Shown: positions 1 through 10,904 of the stretch, piece after piece
How positions within the stretch are numbered: position 1 is the stretch's first letter
Layout of the letters: every line of letters starts with the position of its first letter
Source: Biomphalaria glabrata
Taxonomy: Eukaryota; Mollusca; Gastropoda; Planorbidae
Direction: 5' to 3'
Length of the DNA: 64,000 nucleotides
Assembly: GCF_947242115.1 (NCBI RefSeq)
Contig: NC_074717.1
Location: forward strand, 35,752,201-35,816,200
Made by a program: the position numbers and the translations under genes
Notes under the pieces: generated by a model
What the model saw: the letters and a program-made list of their open reading frames with translations, nothing else
What the model was told of the DNA's origin: nothing
Database searches by the model: none

Positions 1-743
1 GTAAATATTCAAGATACCCACTTCTTCTCTGCCCCTTTTAGAACTGGTTCAAACAAGTGATTGAGTTGTAGAGCATCGTGAAGACCAAAAGGTAGACAAA
101 CACAATTGGTAAAATATCTCCATCGAACATATTTATATATCAGTCAAACGTGTATATACGATCACATAACTGATCCAAAATATTTGATACAATTAAACTT
201 AATAAAAGCTTTGATTTTTTTTAAAAAAGTATTTTTTCATGTTTTTGTTCTTAATTTTTTTTTTTGTATTTTGTTATGTAGGCTGCTCTTTCTTTTTATT
301 TTTAAAACACTAATTGAACTTTGAAATCGTTTCGCGGAGACCGTCTCTTTTCAAACTAAACTAAGCGTAAACTACGCTTGAGAGTACACAAATCATTAGC
401 TATTGTTATGAAAGTCAAGATCAAATGTTCTCACTTTTTTAAAATTGTAGCCCTAGAGTTGTTTGTGTAAAAAGGAACGTTGAACAAAAATGGGAAGACA
501 ATAATTTGTTGGACAAATTCTTCCTTTTTTATTCCCTCCAATAAAAATCAAAACGCAAGAGTGGATGTTGTCAGTGTCACTGATTGAGAGCCACTGGTTG
601 GGATGACCCTCAACCAAAGAGGAATTAGAACTGGTATAAAGAAATATTCAGCTAAATGTTATCTAAATTTTTCTCCCTTCACAATGTCTACTGTAAGTTA
701 AGATATTCCAATCAACTCTGTTTTTGTTTCTTAGTGTTGACGA
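1..743. other. Upstream flank, no gene seen
   Basis: AT-rich sequence with no convincing coding exon. Bases about 540-660 resemble the upstream regions of lectin genes B (about 5400-5510) and E (about 53700-53820): all three carry a GAGAACCACT-like core (GAGAGCCACT here) followed by a GGAATTA-like stretch. This may be a shared ancestral promoter-proximal block. Confidence 0.5.
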
Positions 744-890
744 ATGGGACGGCTGTCCAGTGTCTTGGTATACGCGCTGAACTGTCGTTCGGTCAAATTC
801 ATTGAGCCCCCATACGCCCTGCTTGAGATACTAGGATATAGATTCATTTCAACTCTGAAGGAACATATGAACATGTAAAACATTTTACAA
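744..890 (+). repeat. tRNA-derived SINE, family II
   Basis: The copy has the layout GGCTGTCC...GCGCTGAACTGTCGTTCGGTC, then AACTCTGAAGGAACAT and a terminal ACATGTAAAACATTTTACA. The same order is seen at 34275-34443 and 55629-55803. The head resembles a tRNA A box and, in other copies, a B box. It is a diverged copy lying about 140 bp upstream of the orphan lectin exon. Confidence 0.6.
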
Positions 891-1033
891 AACAAACAAT
901 AAAAATTTTTTTTACCGAAAGTTGCTATTTACTTTATGAATTTAAAAAAAATGTATTTCAAAGTTCTGAGAGAAAGTGGACATTTACAAAAATAATTCTC
1001 ACCATTTTTACTAGGGCGTCCAAGTCAAAATTA

Positions 1034-1290
1034 ATGGAAGCCATTATTGTCTACTTTTTCCTTACGGGCATGATTCTGGTCAATGCTGGACTCCACAACG
1101 CCGCTCTCTATAAACCAGCGATACAGAGTTCAAACTATCAGGACTGCTTTGCCTATAAGGGAGTTGACGGGAACGCAGATGGTAATCTATCCAATGGTCA
1201 CTGTCAACACACAGGTCAAGAGCTAATCCCTTGGTGGATGGTGGACTTACGTGGCCAGTTTGTGGTTGAAAAAATACAAATAACCAACAG
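1034..1290 (+). CDS. Orphan first exon of an F-type lectin/PAN gene (locus A)
   Basis: The exon encodes 85 residues plus two bases of a split Arg codon and ends at a GT donor (CAACAG|GTACAT). It starts with Met and a hydrophobic leader (MEAIIVYFFLTGMILVNAG), then the first half of an F-type lectin fold: KPAIQSS, GVDGN, CQHTGQ, PWWMVDLRGQ. It is very close to the first exons of genes B and E and in the same phase. No matching second or third exon was found between here and 5746. It is either a dead partial duplicate or an alternative first exon that could splice to exon 2 of gene B at 7875. Upstream, TTTTTACTAG before base 1018 is a plausible acceptor, so a 5' UTR exon may lie further left. 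Confidence 0.75.
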
Positions 1291-1437
1291 GTACATTTGA
1301 GATCTAATTCAATATTTAATTTTTTTTTTTTAAATTTATACACAAGTTATTTTTATTTTGTTTAACTGAGAAATGTCTAATTTCAAATTTGTATTTAAAC
1401 AAGAAAAAACAAAATTACAAAGAAAATTTGCGTGGAA

Positions 1438-1860
1438 ACCTCCTATCTTATCTTCTTATCTTATATAATACAGATGTTACTTTAAAAAAGAAGATGATTA
1501 CGTCCTACGCGTCATGCATTTAGTCATGCATATTAACCAATGACTTAAATTCTGCCAAGTCACTGGTTTTCCTGGCTGGCTCAGGCAACCCATTCCATGC
1601 TCTAATAGCACTAGGGAAGAAGAAGCACTTGTACAAATCTGTCCTAGCATATAGGACGAGTAGAGTGCCATTATCATTGTGTCTTTCTGAGTATTTTTAT
1701 TAAATTTTGTTTTTTGTATTTGAAGATTATGGTTCAGTGTTTTATGTATACTTGCTACTTACTTTTGAGTTTTCTGTTTTGAAGGCTTTCTAAATTTTGG
1801 GATTTTACTAAAGGTGTTACTCTAGTCAAATGTGAACATTCGTTTGTTATGAATCTCGGG
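1438..1860 (-). mobile_element. LINE 3' fragment, jockey/CR1-like
   Basis: The fragment is homologous to the LINE pieces at 44965-45480 and 46010-46505. Read on the minus strand those encode the C-terminal part of a reverse transcriptase ORF (RPIIEYASSVWDP, NRAVRFITNEY). The low-coordinate end has the (TTATC)n tail that marks the LINE 3' end. It is 5' truncated, and its inner edge at about 1860 runs into the end of a G/C-rich foldback-type element. The coding frame is broken. Confidence 0.75.
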
Positions 1861-1934
1861 CGGGGGGTCGGCCGAGTGGGGTGGGACGATCGCCCCTGCC
1901 GCCCCCCCCCCCTCCCCTTAGATCTGCCAGTGCT
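1860..1934 (+). mobile_element. End fragment of the GGATCCGCCAGTG-type DNA transposon
   Basis: The stretch holds GGCCGAGTGGGG, CGATCGCCCCT, a long C run and AGATCTGCCAGTG. This matches the right end of the full element at 30288-32280. Only one end is present, abutting the LINE fragment. Confidence 0.65.
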
Positions 1935-2584
1935 TTATAATACAAGCCCTCTTTAGATCTAATATATAAAAATTATTAGTTAGAATTCTTTTTGATATTT
2001 TGAACAGTTATTGTAGTGTTGTTATAGTGTTGTTAAAGTGTTGTTATAGTGTTGTTATAGTGTTTCCCTTCTTTCTTCCTACTTGTTGAGAAATGACATA
2101 ATATGTAAATAAGTAGACGGGTTTGCATTTAGTTAATTGCTATTTGTTTCTATTTGATTTAAGGCATGTCAATATTATCCGGCGCATGATGTTATGATCA
2201 AAGTCCAAGGTGTGGCGGAAAAGTAGTGGAAATCTATTGAGAGATGAGAACAATTAGAATACTTATGATCTTGTCACTAATAACTTATCTCTTGACGGCC
2301 ATTCTTCAATTTATCTTTAATAATCGTTCTTTCTTCAATATGGGCACGTTTGTAATTTTTTTTAGTTTTCATTAAACGCCGACTTAAACCATTCTCTGGA
2401 GCCTGTTCATATCATCTTTATAGGCTTTGTTTTAATCCCCCGTTATGACATTACCTTTTTTAAATTGTGGCACTGAAGAAGGTCCAGGGAAAAATATGCA
2501 ACACTTGGCAAGAAATGACAAACCATGTACAGCAATAGGAATCAATGGATTGTCTTCTGTATCTACATACTGTCTTTCATATTG
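1935..2584. other. No gene seen; short GTGTTGTTATA minisatellite
   Basis: The only structure is an imperfect tandem repeat of TGTTGTTATAG-like units at about 2008-2062. The rest is AT-rich and unassigned. Confidence 0.6.
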
Positions 2585-2592
2585 ATTTAGAT

Positions 2593-4026
2593 CAGTGGTT
2601 CCCAAACATTTTTGTCTCGTAGACCCCTTGCCATGTTTTCTGGTGTTCGGTAGACCCCTGCTTAACTTGGAAATTTTGGCAAATTCATCAACATTTTTTA
2701 AAACAAATTTCTTACTGTAGTGAGTTTAAAAGTGAAAAAGTCAATTAAAACTACTTGGTACGTTATAGAGATCTCTCTCTTTATTGATAACATTTAAATT
2801 TAAACCAATTAAAATAACAATGAATGTGTATTACTGGAATCAACAACAAACACACTGGAAATGTTTTTTTTTTTTGCAGGTTTACCCTACGTTGCTATGG
2901 ATATTATGTTTCATATAGGATTTGTTGTTCTATGAAGTAGTCCTTCCAAAATTAAATATTAATTAATTAATTAATTAATTTGCCTTAAAAATCATTGTAA
3001 AAGGTTTTTGGCAAAGGGCAGTTTCTCGTTTATTTCTTTATCTTTCACGTGTGACTCAAATATTGAATCTGAGGAACTATATTCATTATCAGGAGAAGGG
3101 GCGAAGGCGAGTAACTAAAGCCTAAACCATAAGCTTCGAGCAGGAAGTCCTTGGCTACCCACCTAGCAGAAGGAAAACTGAATTCAAAAATCTGCTGCCT
3201 TGCAACTAGACCTAAACACGGAAAAGGTTTCTAGGGTCAACCCTGAGGAAAAATAAGGAGACGGCGACCATTAGGCAGTTTGTAGCACACAGCGCTACAC
3301 TTTGTCATACCTGTGACGCCGCTGATTCCAAACTGTATATATGTCGTTTGCAAAGAATTGCATTATAAGCTTTTCATTCTATAGGCCTCACTCATGCCAT
3401 CGATCTGGCCTTGAACTGTATTGTTGCTTAAAAAAAACTATTGTAATAATATCAGATGGTTTTTAAACTACAACGGCTGGTAAAATCAATGTTTGACCCA
3501 TGCTATTTTCGGTATTTTGCTATAAATAAAGAGATCTTGTAAGACGCTCACAACCCATTATCTTCTCTACATGATGTCGAAATTTTGTGGGTCTATTCTG
3601 AACTTTATCTTTGAGTGTTTGAATGAAAGTTTTAAGCAAACGCTTGTTTGAAAAGGAAGGAATGAATTCCAATTTTAAATAATCAACGCTGTACAATCTA
3701 CATTTCTGTTTGTTAAACATTAGTTACATGTAGACAGAATTAATCTATTCAAATAAGTATTGAATTTAAATACAATAATTTTTTCGTTTGATTAGCAGGA
3801 TACAAATTTAAAGGATAAACAAAGCTACAAATCATATATTAGTGCATGAAATAATTACATTAATGGAATGTGAAAATTAAAGACACGACCTGCTTAAATG
3901 TAATCCATTATCGTAGACCCACGTGGACATCTCATAGACCCCCAATTTATTTTTTCACTTTCGTAGACCCCTTGGAAGTCGTCGTAGACCCCTGGGGGTC
4001 TATATAGACCACTTTGGGAATCACTG
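2593..4026. mobile_element. Non-autonomous or decayed hAT element, 1434 bp
   Basis: The termini are inverted repeats, CAGTGGTTCCCAAAC on the left and the complement of CAGTGATTCCCAAAG on the right. They are flanked by a perfect 8-bp target duplication ATTTAGAT at 2585-2592 and 4027-4034. An 8-bp duplication with CAGNG ends is typical of the hAT superfamily. Subterminal GTAGACCCC motifs repeat at both ends. A 66-residue minus-strand ORF (3520-3720) is inside, but I cannot assign it to a transposase, so the copy is probably not autonomous. Confidence 0.88.
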
Positions 4027-4204
4027 ATTTAGATAAACACGCAAAATTAATTTTTACATTAGCTTTATTTCTATAGATGTTACATTTTTTATATTTTTTA
4101 ATAACATTAAATTATATTTTTATTTAATGTGTCACACTTTTTGTCGTCTAAATAACATTCAATACATGAAATATTGTTAATATCATACTTTTCAAACTTA
4201 TTTG

Positions 4205-4340
4205 TGGAATCAGAGTATGAAATGACCAGGGGATGAAATGGCATGAGATGAAGTGACCGGGGATGAAGTGATCAAAGATGAAATGACCGTGGATGAAGTG
4301 ACTGGGGATGAAGTGACCAGGGATGAAGTGACCGGGAACT
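4205..4340 (+). repeat. 17-bp minisatellite (GATGAAGTGACCGGG)
   Basis: About seven imperfect units of GATGAAGTGACC(G/A)GGG in tandem. A hAT-like right end (TTTGGGAACCACTG) follows at about 4650-4665, so the array may sit inside another decayed hAT copy. Confidence 0.75.
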
Positions 4341-5399
4341 GAAGATACTGTCTAGCTATATTTTAGATGAAAGAAATAGAGTTCATGTACATTTAATCTT
4401 AATTTCCTTTTCAAATTATTTAATTTGTAGTTCACAAAAAGTATACCTTTGAGTTTGGGCAGGGTAAGACCCTTAGTAGCCCTAAAAACACAAAGTGACC
4501 AAAACTTCTTCTTTATCGGAAAGCTTAGCACATTCTGAAAATTTAGCGGAACACTCTGCTTATTTTTTTAGAGAGATGAAGTCACTTGGTGGACTACTAG
4601 CTATTATTGCAGTAGTTCGTAGAACACATATTTAGACCTCGCGGAACAGTTTGGGAACCACTGAGTTACAAGAGTAGTAATGTAAGACATGTTATTCTCC
4701 AATGCACAAAAAAGACCAGGGTCAGGTGAACTCAGGGGCGCCCTAGAAATCCCGATACAAGTTTTACAAACTTTATAAAAAAGCTAGCTGATCAAAATTT
4801 CCGTATGATTTCCAACGACAACACCGAAGAATCCATTTATGAAAATCCCTCATACCTCGTTACAAAAGAATTTTTTATCAAAAATGAATTTGTATGAAAA
4901 TCATAATCGATTTATGCTTTAATATCGATTATTAGCTAGCAACAATGCATAAGAAAAAGATCACAAAAAACGTGTATTATCAACACCATTAATGTTTCAA
5001 CAACAAAAAGAATTTGAAAAGAGTTGTAAATTTTTTTTTGTCAACTAAACTGCTTTGTTTCGTTGCTTTGTTTTGTTGCTTTGTTTCGTTGCTTTGTTTT
5101 GTTGCTTTGTTTCGTTGACTTAAACGCACATTTCACTTTTTCATTCCTTTCAGTGATGCAGTCATTTTAAAACATGATTAAATTCTAATCTGCGCTTAGG
5201 AGAAGTGAAATCCATAACTTTTGTTATAAATATTGAGAACAAGTGTTCTCAAATTATTTTAGATATTGTTGAACTAATGCTGTTCATGTGGAACCAAATA
5301 TTACATTTAAAAGTTATAAATGTGAAGGGAAAAAATGTGTCCAGTAAATGGTTTAATTCATTTGTCAAGTATAAGCATATTTAATAAATCTAATTTTTA
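4341..5399. other. No gene seen; hAT end, SINE scrap, TTTGTTTCGTTGC repeat
   Basis: A hAT right terminus (GTTTGGGAACCACTG) is at about 4650-4665 and a short family-I SINE fragment (CTCAGGGGCGCCCTA) at about 4727-4760. An imperfect GCTTTGTTTCGTT/GCTTTGTTTTGTT array lies at 5048-5116. No coding exon was found. Confidence 0.5.
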
Positions 5400-5500
5400 A
5401 AAAACAAAAAGTTGATGTTGTCACTGTATCATCAGAAAATAATTGAGAACCACTGGTTATGCTTAGAATTAGAGAATATAAAGAGAAATATGAAGCTCAA
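5400..5500 (+). promoter_or_regulatory. Conserved upstream block of A/B/E lectin genes
   Basis: Around 5412-5480 the order is GATGTTGTCACTG, then TTGAGAACCACTGGTT, then AATTAGAGAATATAAAG. The same order occurs upstream of exon A (560-640) and gene E (53710-53790). Distance to the start codon is 296 bp here. The core TTGAGAACCACTG also looks like the right end of a hAT element. The regulatory role is an inference from conservation alone. Confidence 0.4.
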
Positions 5501-5745
5501 TGTTAAATGCTTATACCCAACATTAGCGGTTTAGTGTCAAGGTGTATGTTCCAAATATTTATCAACAGCATTTTGGTTTCTTATTTGGTATCCAATAAAT
5601 TGTGTTTTCTATTATTTTTTTTTGGCAATCGCTAGCTACTAGTAGTACATAAAAAATACTATTTAAAATTTGTGGTTAAAAGTGGACATTTTTAAAATAA
5701 GATCATTCGCACCCGATGTTCACTTGGACGTCATTGTCCGATTTT

Positions 5746-6056
5746 ATGGAACCAATCATTGCCTATATTTTTCTGACGGACATAATCCTGGTCAACGCTG
5801 GACTCTACAACGCCGCTCTCTTCAAACCAGCGATACAAAGCTCAGACTATCAGTCTTGCTACTTCATTCAGGAAGTTTATGGAAACGCAGTTAGAAGAAA
5901 CTATAAGGCTTGTTACGCCTCTCTGGGAGTTGACGGAAACTCAGACAGCGATATGGCCAATGGTCACTGTCAACACACAGGTCAAGAGCTAATCCCTTGG
6001 TGGATGGTGGACTTACGTGGCCAGTTTGTGGTTGAAAAAATACAAATAACCAACAG
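5746..6056 (+). CDS. Gene B exon 1 (leader, first half of FTP domain)
   Basis: The exon ends at CAACAG|GTACAT in phase 2. It contains KPAIQSS, then two tandem versions of a Y-x3-CY...G-N segment (about residues 36-71), then HCQHTGQ and PWWMVDLRGQ. The second version matches the single copy in A and E; the first is a diverged duplicate, adding 18 residues without breaking the frame. Confidence 0.85.
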
Positions 6057-9000
6057 GTACATTTGAGATCTACTTCATCATTTCATTTAAATAAAAACAA
6101 CACTTTCATTTCATATAACAGAGAAATGCTGAATGTCAAATTGTAATGTAGACAAATAAAAAAAAGAAAATTATAAATAAAGTTTGTTCGGAAACAGAAA
6201 CATGGTTCCCCAAAGGGGTTCACCCAGAAATATTAATATCTTCATCTCGAATATCAGAAGCTATAAAATAAAAATAAAAACTATCAACATCCACAACTTT
6301 TTTTCTGTCCATTCAAAGAGAGAAGAGATGTGTGCTTGTCAAAACACTTGCCTATATGTAACGCAAGACCGTCTGAAGGCATGATCTCACAGGGTATCGA
6401 AATATATTCATTTTGCTTTTAGCCACAATGTTAACATTTATTAACGGAGGCGCGGTGGCTGAGCGCTTGACATTCGAACCAGGGTTCCCGGGCTCGAATC
6501 CTGGGATTTTTAATTTCGGGATCTTTAGGCACATCTGAGTCCAGCAGGCTCTAATGTGTACCTTACATTTTTTGGGGAAAAGTAAAGGCGGTTTCTCGTT
6601 GTGCTGGCCACATGACACCCTCGTTGACCGTAGGCTACAGAAACAGATGACCTTTACATCATCTGACCTATAGATTACAAGGTCTAAAAGGGGAACTTTA
6701 CTTTTTACTTACATTGTTAACATTTATTTGCATTCAATGTGTGTGTGTGTGTGCATTTAGTCTCCTCTTAGCTTGCTCTTTTTTCTTTTTCTGGCCACAT
6801 CATTTTGTGTGTGTGTGTGCACCTTGCTTATCGCAGTGATCTCCCAACAGAAGATTGACTTGAATTAAAACGACCTTTTTCATAATGCTTCCTCCCCCCC
6901 CCCCCATATTTAGACATATTTTGGAAGGTAAGTTTTAGTATTAATTACTCCCCCCACAAGTTAGCTTAAAAATACAGTTCTTTTTTATTTGTAAAAGAGT
7001 AGGTGCCGGTACTTAGTGATTAGGTGCCGGTACTCAGTGATGGATTGCCTAACTTTTAAGTAATAATAAATTAATCATAAACGTTTAAATAGAAGAAAAG
7101 TAATACTTTTTTGCCCCACATTCCAAAAGGTGCCGGTACGCCGAACCAGTGCGTACCATCACAAAAAAGCACTTTTGAAATATAATCTCTGACTCTTCTT
7201 GACTCATCGATTCAATATCAAAATATTTTAGAAGTTTCTATTTTTCTATGATCCCACCCCAACGTTGATCTGGAAGTAGTCTCTTTACGTCTGCTGATAT
7301 TTCGTTCTGTCTCTAAAACCTAGTCTTGTTTTTACTAGTCACGGCATTGTCTCTAAGTCTAACCTCCCCTATTTCCAAAACAAATAAATAATTCCTAATC
7401 GTGCCATAACAATGAGAATCCTTTTATCGGTTATAGAGCTCTTGATAGATCAGTTAGTCAGGCAGTGAATCAGTGATATTTTGCGTTTATATATTAAGTT
7501 TATGGAGGCGCGGAGGCCGAAGGATGAAGCGCTTAGCTTCCAAACCGGAAGGTCCCTGGTTCCAGTCATAGTGAAGGCTGGGAATTTTCATTTTGTGATT
7601 TTGAGTCCGTCCAGCTCTAATGGTTACCTGGCATTAGTTGGGAAAAAGTAAGACAGTTGGTCGTTGCCCTGGCCAGATGACACCATCGTTAACAGTGGGC
7701 TACAGAAACAGATGACTTTAACATCTTCTGTCCCATAGATCGCAAGCTCTGAAAGGGAAATTCTACTTTCATATTAAGCGTATGCGCAGAAATATTCTTT
7801 AATGTTATATTGGCTTGTGACCTGTCAATCGTTGTTTTTTTTTATTATTATTTATTTTATATCTGAATTTACAGGCAAGATAGTTATCAGGGACAGGAAT
7901 ACGCTTATCGTTTAAGGAACTTCGACATCGACATTTTTCAGAAAGATCCAAGACAACTTGGCAACTTTCCTAACGTATCAGGCCAAGTCTGCTACCATCA
8001 GACTGATCCACTAGGTCCTAGTATGTTCAACTTTACTTGCTCCGGTTCTATTGTTGGCAGATATGTGCGTCTTGTTATGAGGTAGTTCTAAATATATTTT
8101 ATAGATTGATTCAAGTAATACGTGTTACATTCTAAGGGGCAAAATAAAATTCTAGTACATGTTTTTTATTTATTCATAATTTTGCTACAATTATATTGAA
8201 ATAGAAACTCTTTGCTTTGCATTTTTCAATATTCATTTTTGTATTATTTAAAAAAAAAAGATTTTTAAAAAATTGGCCATTTTGAAAATTCTTTTCTTTG
8301 ATGTCTTTGGAATTATTTCATTGATTTAAAGACTTAAGCCAAATTAAATGTTTACATCATTAAATAAGTCTGAAAAAGTATAACATTCAAACCAGGGTAC
8401 ACTGCTTGGCCAATCAGCATGCGATTTTTTTTAAAGATATACATAATGTGTCCAATTTCTTGGAAAACCGTTTTCAAAATCTAATAGCCTTTTTCTTTTT
8501 CAAACTTTCGCCTAACAGTAGGAATTAAAAAGTAAACAAAATTCTGTCTCTAATCTCTTCGATTGCGATGCGGTCCTTGTATGTGATACCTATGATATTT
8601 CTGTAGCATCTCAATTCCATTTTAAGATCGCTCAAAATCAATTTGTTAAGCCAAACTTTTATTTTAGAATTATACAAGCTAACTGAATTAATCTCATCGA
8701 AGTACTAAGGAACGCTTCTCTTATATAGTGCAGACTATAATGTCTTGCAAACACATTATGAACTAGTTCTAATTATGCTATCTTTTAGAAATGCATACAC
8801 AGACTTATACCCCGCAATACTACAGTAAATGACACCAATTTAGTTAAATTCGTAATTTAAGATTAGATCAACTGCGCATTGAATGTGTACACCTGTAGCC
8901 ACTATTTCAAAATATGTATAAACCATTTGTAAACATTATTAAGCTACAATCAGTGAAAATGGATATTTTAAACTTTTACCAATAAAATCAAAAGAAAAGG

Positions 9001-9408
9001 AAAGCACATTTGTGCATTAAAATATTTACTAAGAGTAGATGATAATAATATATTTTATTTCTCCTCCAGAATTTGTTTTTATTCTACAGGCCGAATGTCA
9101 GCGACTATTTACACATTTGTGAGATGAAAGTTCTAGTTAGTAGTTGCAGACTTGAAGAGATTAACTTTACAAGAATTCCAAATAAAAATCTAACCAGTCA
9201 GTCACTGATCACTCTGAAGTCCAGGGATTATAATTCCTGTCTTTGGGAATGTCTGCAAGTTAGGTCAACAAATTATTGCACAGCCATAACATGGGTCACA
9301 TCCACAAGGTTATGTCAACTTTTCAGTGTCAACCCTAGCCTGGACCTGGCATCCACCTTAGTTTATCAGCCTGGAACACATGTTTATGTTCAGAGCAATA
9401 CATTTTAA
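5746..9408 (+). CDS. Gene B: secreted F-type lectin with PAN domain
   Basis: The exons are 5746-6056, 7875-8081 and 9090-9408. All junctions are GT-AG and the sum is 837 nt (278 residues plus stop). A hydrophobic leader (about residues 1-19) is followed by an F-type lectin domain (about 20-185) and a C-terminal PAN/apple-like domain with C-x3-C-x8-C-x11-C. The domain shows His77-X26-Arg104-X-Asp, the F-type fucose-recognition pattern; the expected basic residue five further on is Gln, so sugar binding is uncertain. F-type lectins are secreted innate-immune or egg-coat lectins, and PAN domains bind protein or sugar. The start at 5746 is preferred over the in-frame Met at 5716 because it aligns with the A and E starts. 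Exon 1 carries an extra 54 bp not found in the other copies. A poly(A) signal AATAAA lies at 9532. Two SINEs sit in intron 1. Confidence 0.85.
6443..6714 (+). repeat. tRNA-derived SINE, family I, full length
   Basis: A tRNA-like head (GCGGTGGCTGAGCGCTTGAC; B-box-like GGCTCGAATCC) is followed by the family body: GGGATCTTTAGGC, GGCCACATGACACC, CAGAAACAGATGACC, and a tail ending near AAGGGGAACTTTA. The copy is bracketed by a 14-bp target duplication, TGTTAACATTTATT, at 6429-6442 and 6715-6728. It lies in intron 1 of gene B. Confidence 0.85.
6985..7155. mobile_element. Possible MITE with GGTGCCGGTAC ends
   Basis: GGTGCCGGTACT...CAGTGATGG on the left faces GGTGCCGGTACGCC...GCGTACCATCAC on the right. 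GTGATGG and CCATCAC are inverted at about 7038 and 7152. I could not fix the exact ends or a target duplication. Confidence 0.4.
7504..7770 (+). repeat. tRNA-derived SINE, family I
   Basis: This is a second full-length copy in intron 1 of gene B, in the same orientation. It starts GGAGGCGCGG and ends after AAGCTCTGAAAGGGAAA. The flanks ATATTAAGTTTAT (7491-7503) and ATATTAAGCGTAT (7771-7783) form a diverged 13-bp target duplication. Confidence 0.82.
7875..8081 (+). CDS. Gene B exon 2 (second half of FTP domain)
   Basis: The acceptor is TTTACAG|G and the donor ATGAG|GTAGTT, both in phase 2. It encodes RQD at the fucose-site position, [12 protein letters not shown], the strand [18 protein letters not shown], an NFT glycosylation sequon and GRYVRLVMR. 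The junction splits the Arg codon of the lectin motif between exons 1 and 2. Confidence 0.88.
9090..9408 (+). CDS. Gene B exon 3 (FTP end and PAN-like domain)
   Basis: The exon follows ATTCTACAG and ends in TAA. DYLHICEMKVLV closes the FTP domain. The following segment has SCLWEC, NYC and RLCQLF, giving C-x3-C-x8-C-x11-C, with conserved TWVTST between. The C-terminus is NTF. Gene B is the only copy ending three residues past SN. Confidence 0.85.
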
Positions 9409-9531
9409 ATTCATGCAGTTCAAACCTATTTTTTAAACAAATATGTGTGTTTGTGTGTATTTGTGTATTCAAAAAAACAAGATAATGAATACCAACAATG
9501 AAAGGTTGTTTCTGAATTCATAGAAAAGCCA

Positions 9532-9537
9532 AATAAA
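9532..9537 (+). terminator. Probable poly(A) signal of gene B
   Basis: A consensus AATAAA lies 124 bp after the stop codon. No nearer consensus was seen. Confidence 0.5.
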
Positions 9538-9953
9538 AGTTGATGTTATGGTATCAACACATTGTACTTGATTCAAAAAAAAAAAAAAAAAAAATCATGG
9601 TACTGCAATAGGGTGAAACATTTTTTTTCTGGAATGAGGCATATTGGAGATCACATTTAACAGAGTTATCTCCTATTTGTTTCCATTTTGATCTGCACAA
9701 TCCCATTGCAGTTCTTGAAGCCCTAACATTCAGTAAGAGGGGAAAGGAAAACAAAGCGATATTTCAACATTAGGAGCCGATATAATGAAACCTAACGAAC
9801 AAATGTAAGGAAATGGACAATAAAGACTATGAAAGATTTTCAAATAGATACACAAACTCAACCATATCAAGGACGCGTATAAAAAAGATCACTATTTGTA
9901 ACTAAACACTAACTAATTTTTTTGACTGCAAGCGAAAGGGCTTAGAAGTTTGA

Positions 9954-10371
9954 TTCATCCTTCTGTAACATACTTTAAAAATCATCCTTCTGTAACATAC
10001 TTTAAAATCATCCTTCTGTAACATACTTTAAAAATCATCCTTCTGTAACATACTTTAAAAATCATCCTTCTGTAACATACTTTAAAATCATCCTTCTGTA
10101 ACATACTTTAAAATCATCCTTCTGATGTAACATACTTTCAAATCATCCTTCTGATGTAACATACTTTCAAATCATCCTTCTGATGTAACATACTTTCAAA
10201 TCATCCTTCTGATGTAACATACTTTCAAATCATCCTTCTGCTGTAACATACTTTCAAATCATCCTTCTGATGTAACATACTTTCAAATCATCCTTCTGAT
10301 GTAACATACTTTCAAATCATCCTTCTGATGTAACATACTTTCAAATCATCCTTCTGTAACATACTTTTATC
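9954..10371 (+). repeat. Minisatellite, 25-29 bp period, about 15 units
   Basis: The unit is ATCATCCTTCTG(ATG)TAACATACTT plus TTAAAA or TCAAA. The first units lack the internal ATG and the later ones have it, and the last unit reverts to the short form. This suggests growth of the array from both ends by unequal exchange. Confidence 0.95.
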
Positions 10372-10904
10372 TAGAATGGAACTACAAACGTGCTAGTATA
10401 ACATGATGCTTAAATTGAGGTCTGATAAGGTTTTAGATTTATGCTCTTAGGTAAAACTAAAATGGGATTATTGTTATGATGTAGAATTATTCTAAATACC
10501 TTTTTTTTGTTTTAGACACTCACTCAAGTGAAGAGTTGTTCTCAGAGATTGGTTTGATAATTTTCTTTCATGAAAGTCTTATTTCAACTCTACACTTCTT
10601 AATGTTTTGGGTTTCGGTTATTTTTTAATTCAGCCTCCATTCCAGGTTCATAGTGATTGAAGGGGAGACAATTTTATCTATGCATAAATTTCGAATTGTT
10701 GTCAGGATATTTTCATTGTTTCCACCTTTAAAAAAAAAATATAATGACTAGTTAGTTCTAAGAAATGCATGTTGTTTCTCAAACACCGGAGTAAACGGGT
10801 GAAAACAAAATTCACTATTTTTAGCAAGCTCTGTCTGTCTGTCTGTCTGTCCGTCAGTATCATCAAATGACTCAGTATGTCTAGTATAATAAGTCAGTAT
10901 GTCT
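10372..10904. other. No gene seen
   Basis: AT-rich sequence with a short (GTCT)n run at about 10831-10855. No exon or repeat family was recognised. Confidence 0.5.

Noticed and set aside
3520-3720. Transposase in the hAT element at 2593-4026
   Set aside because: The 66-residue frame has no hAT motif that I can identify.
1291-5745. Exons 2 and 3 for locus A
   Set aside because: I looked for [23 protein letters not shown] and CQLF equivalents in this stretch and saw none.
6443-6714. tRNA gene
   Set aside because: Only a tRNA-like head with A and B boxes joined to a SINE body; the same body recurs more than ten times, and no intact cloverleaf was seen.
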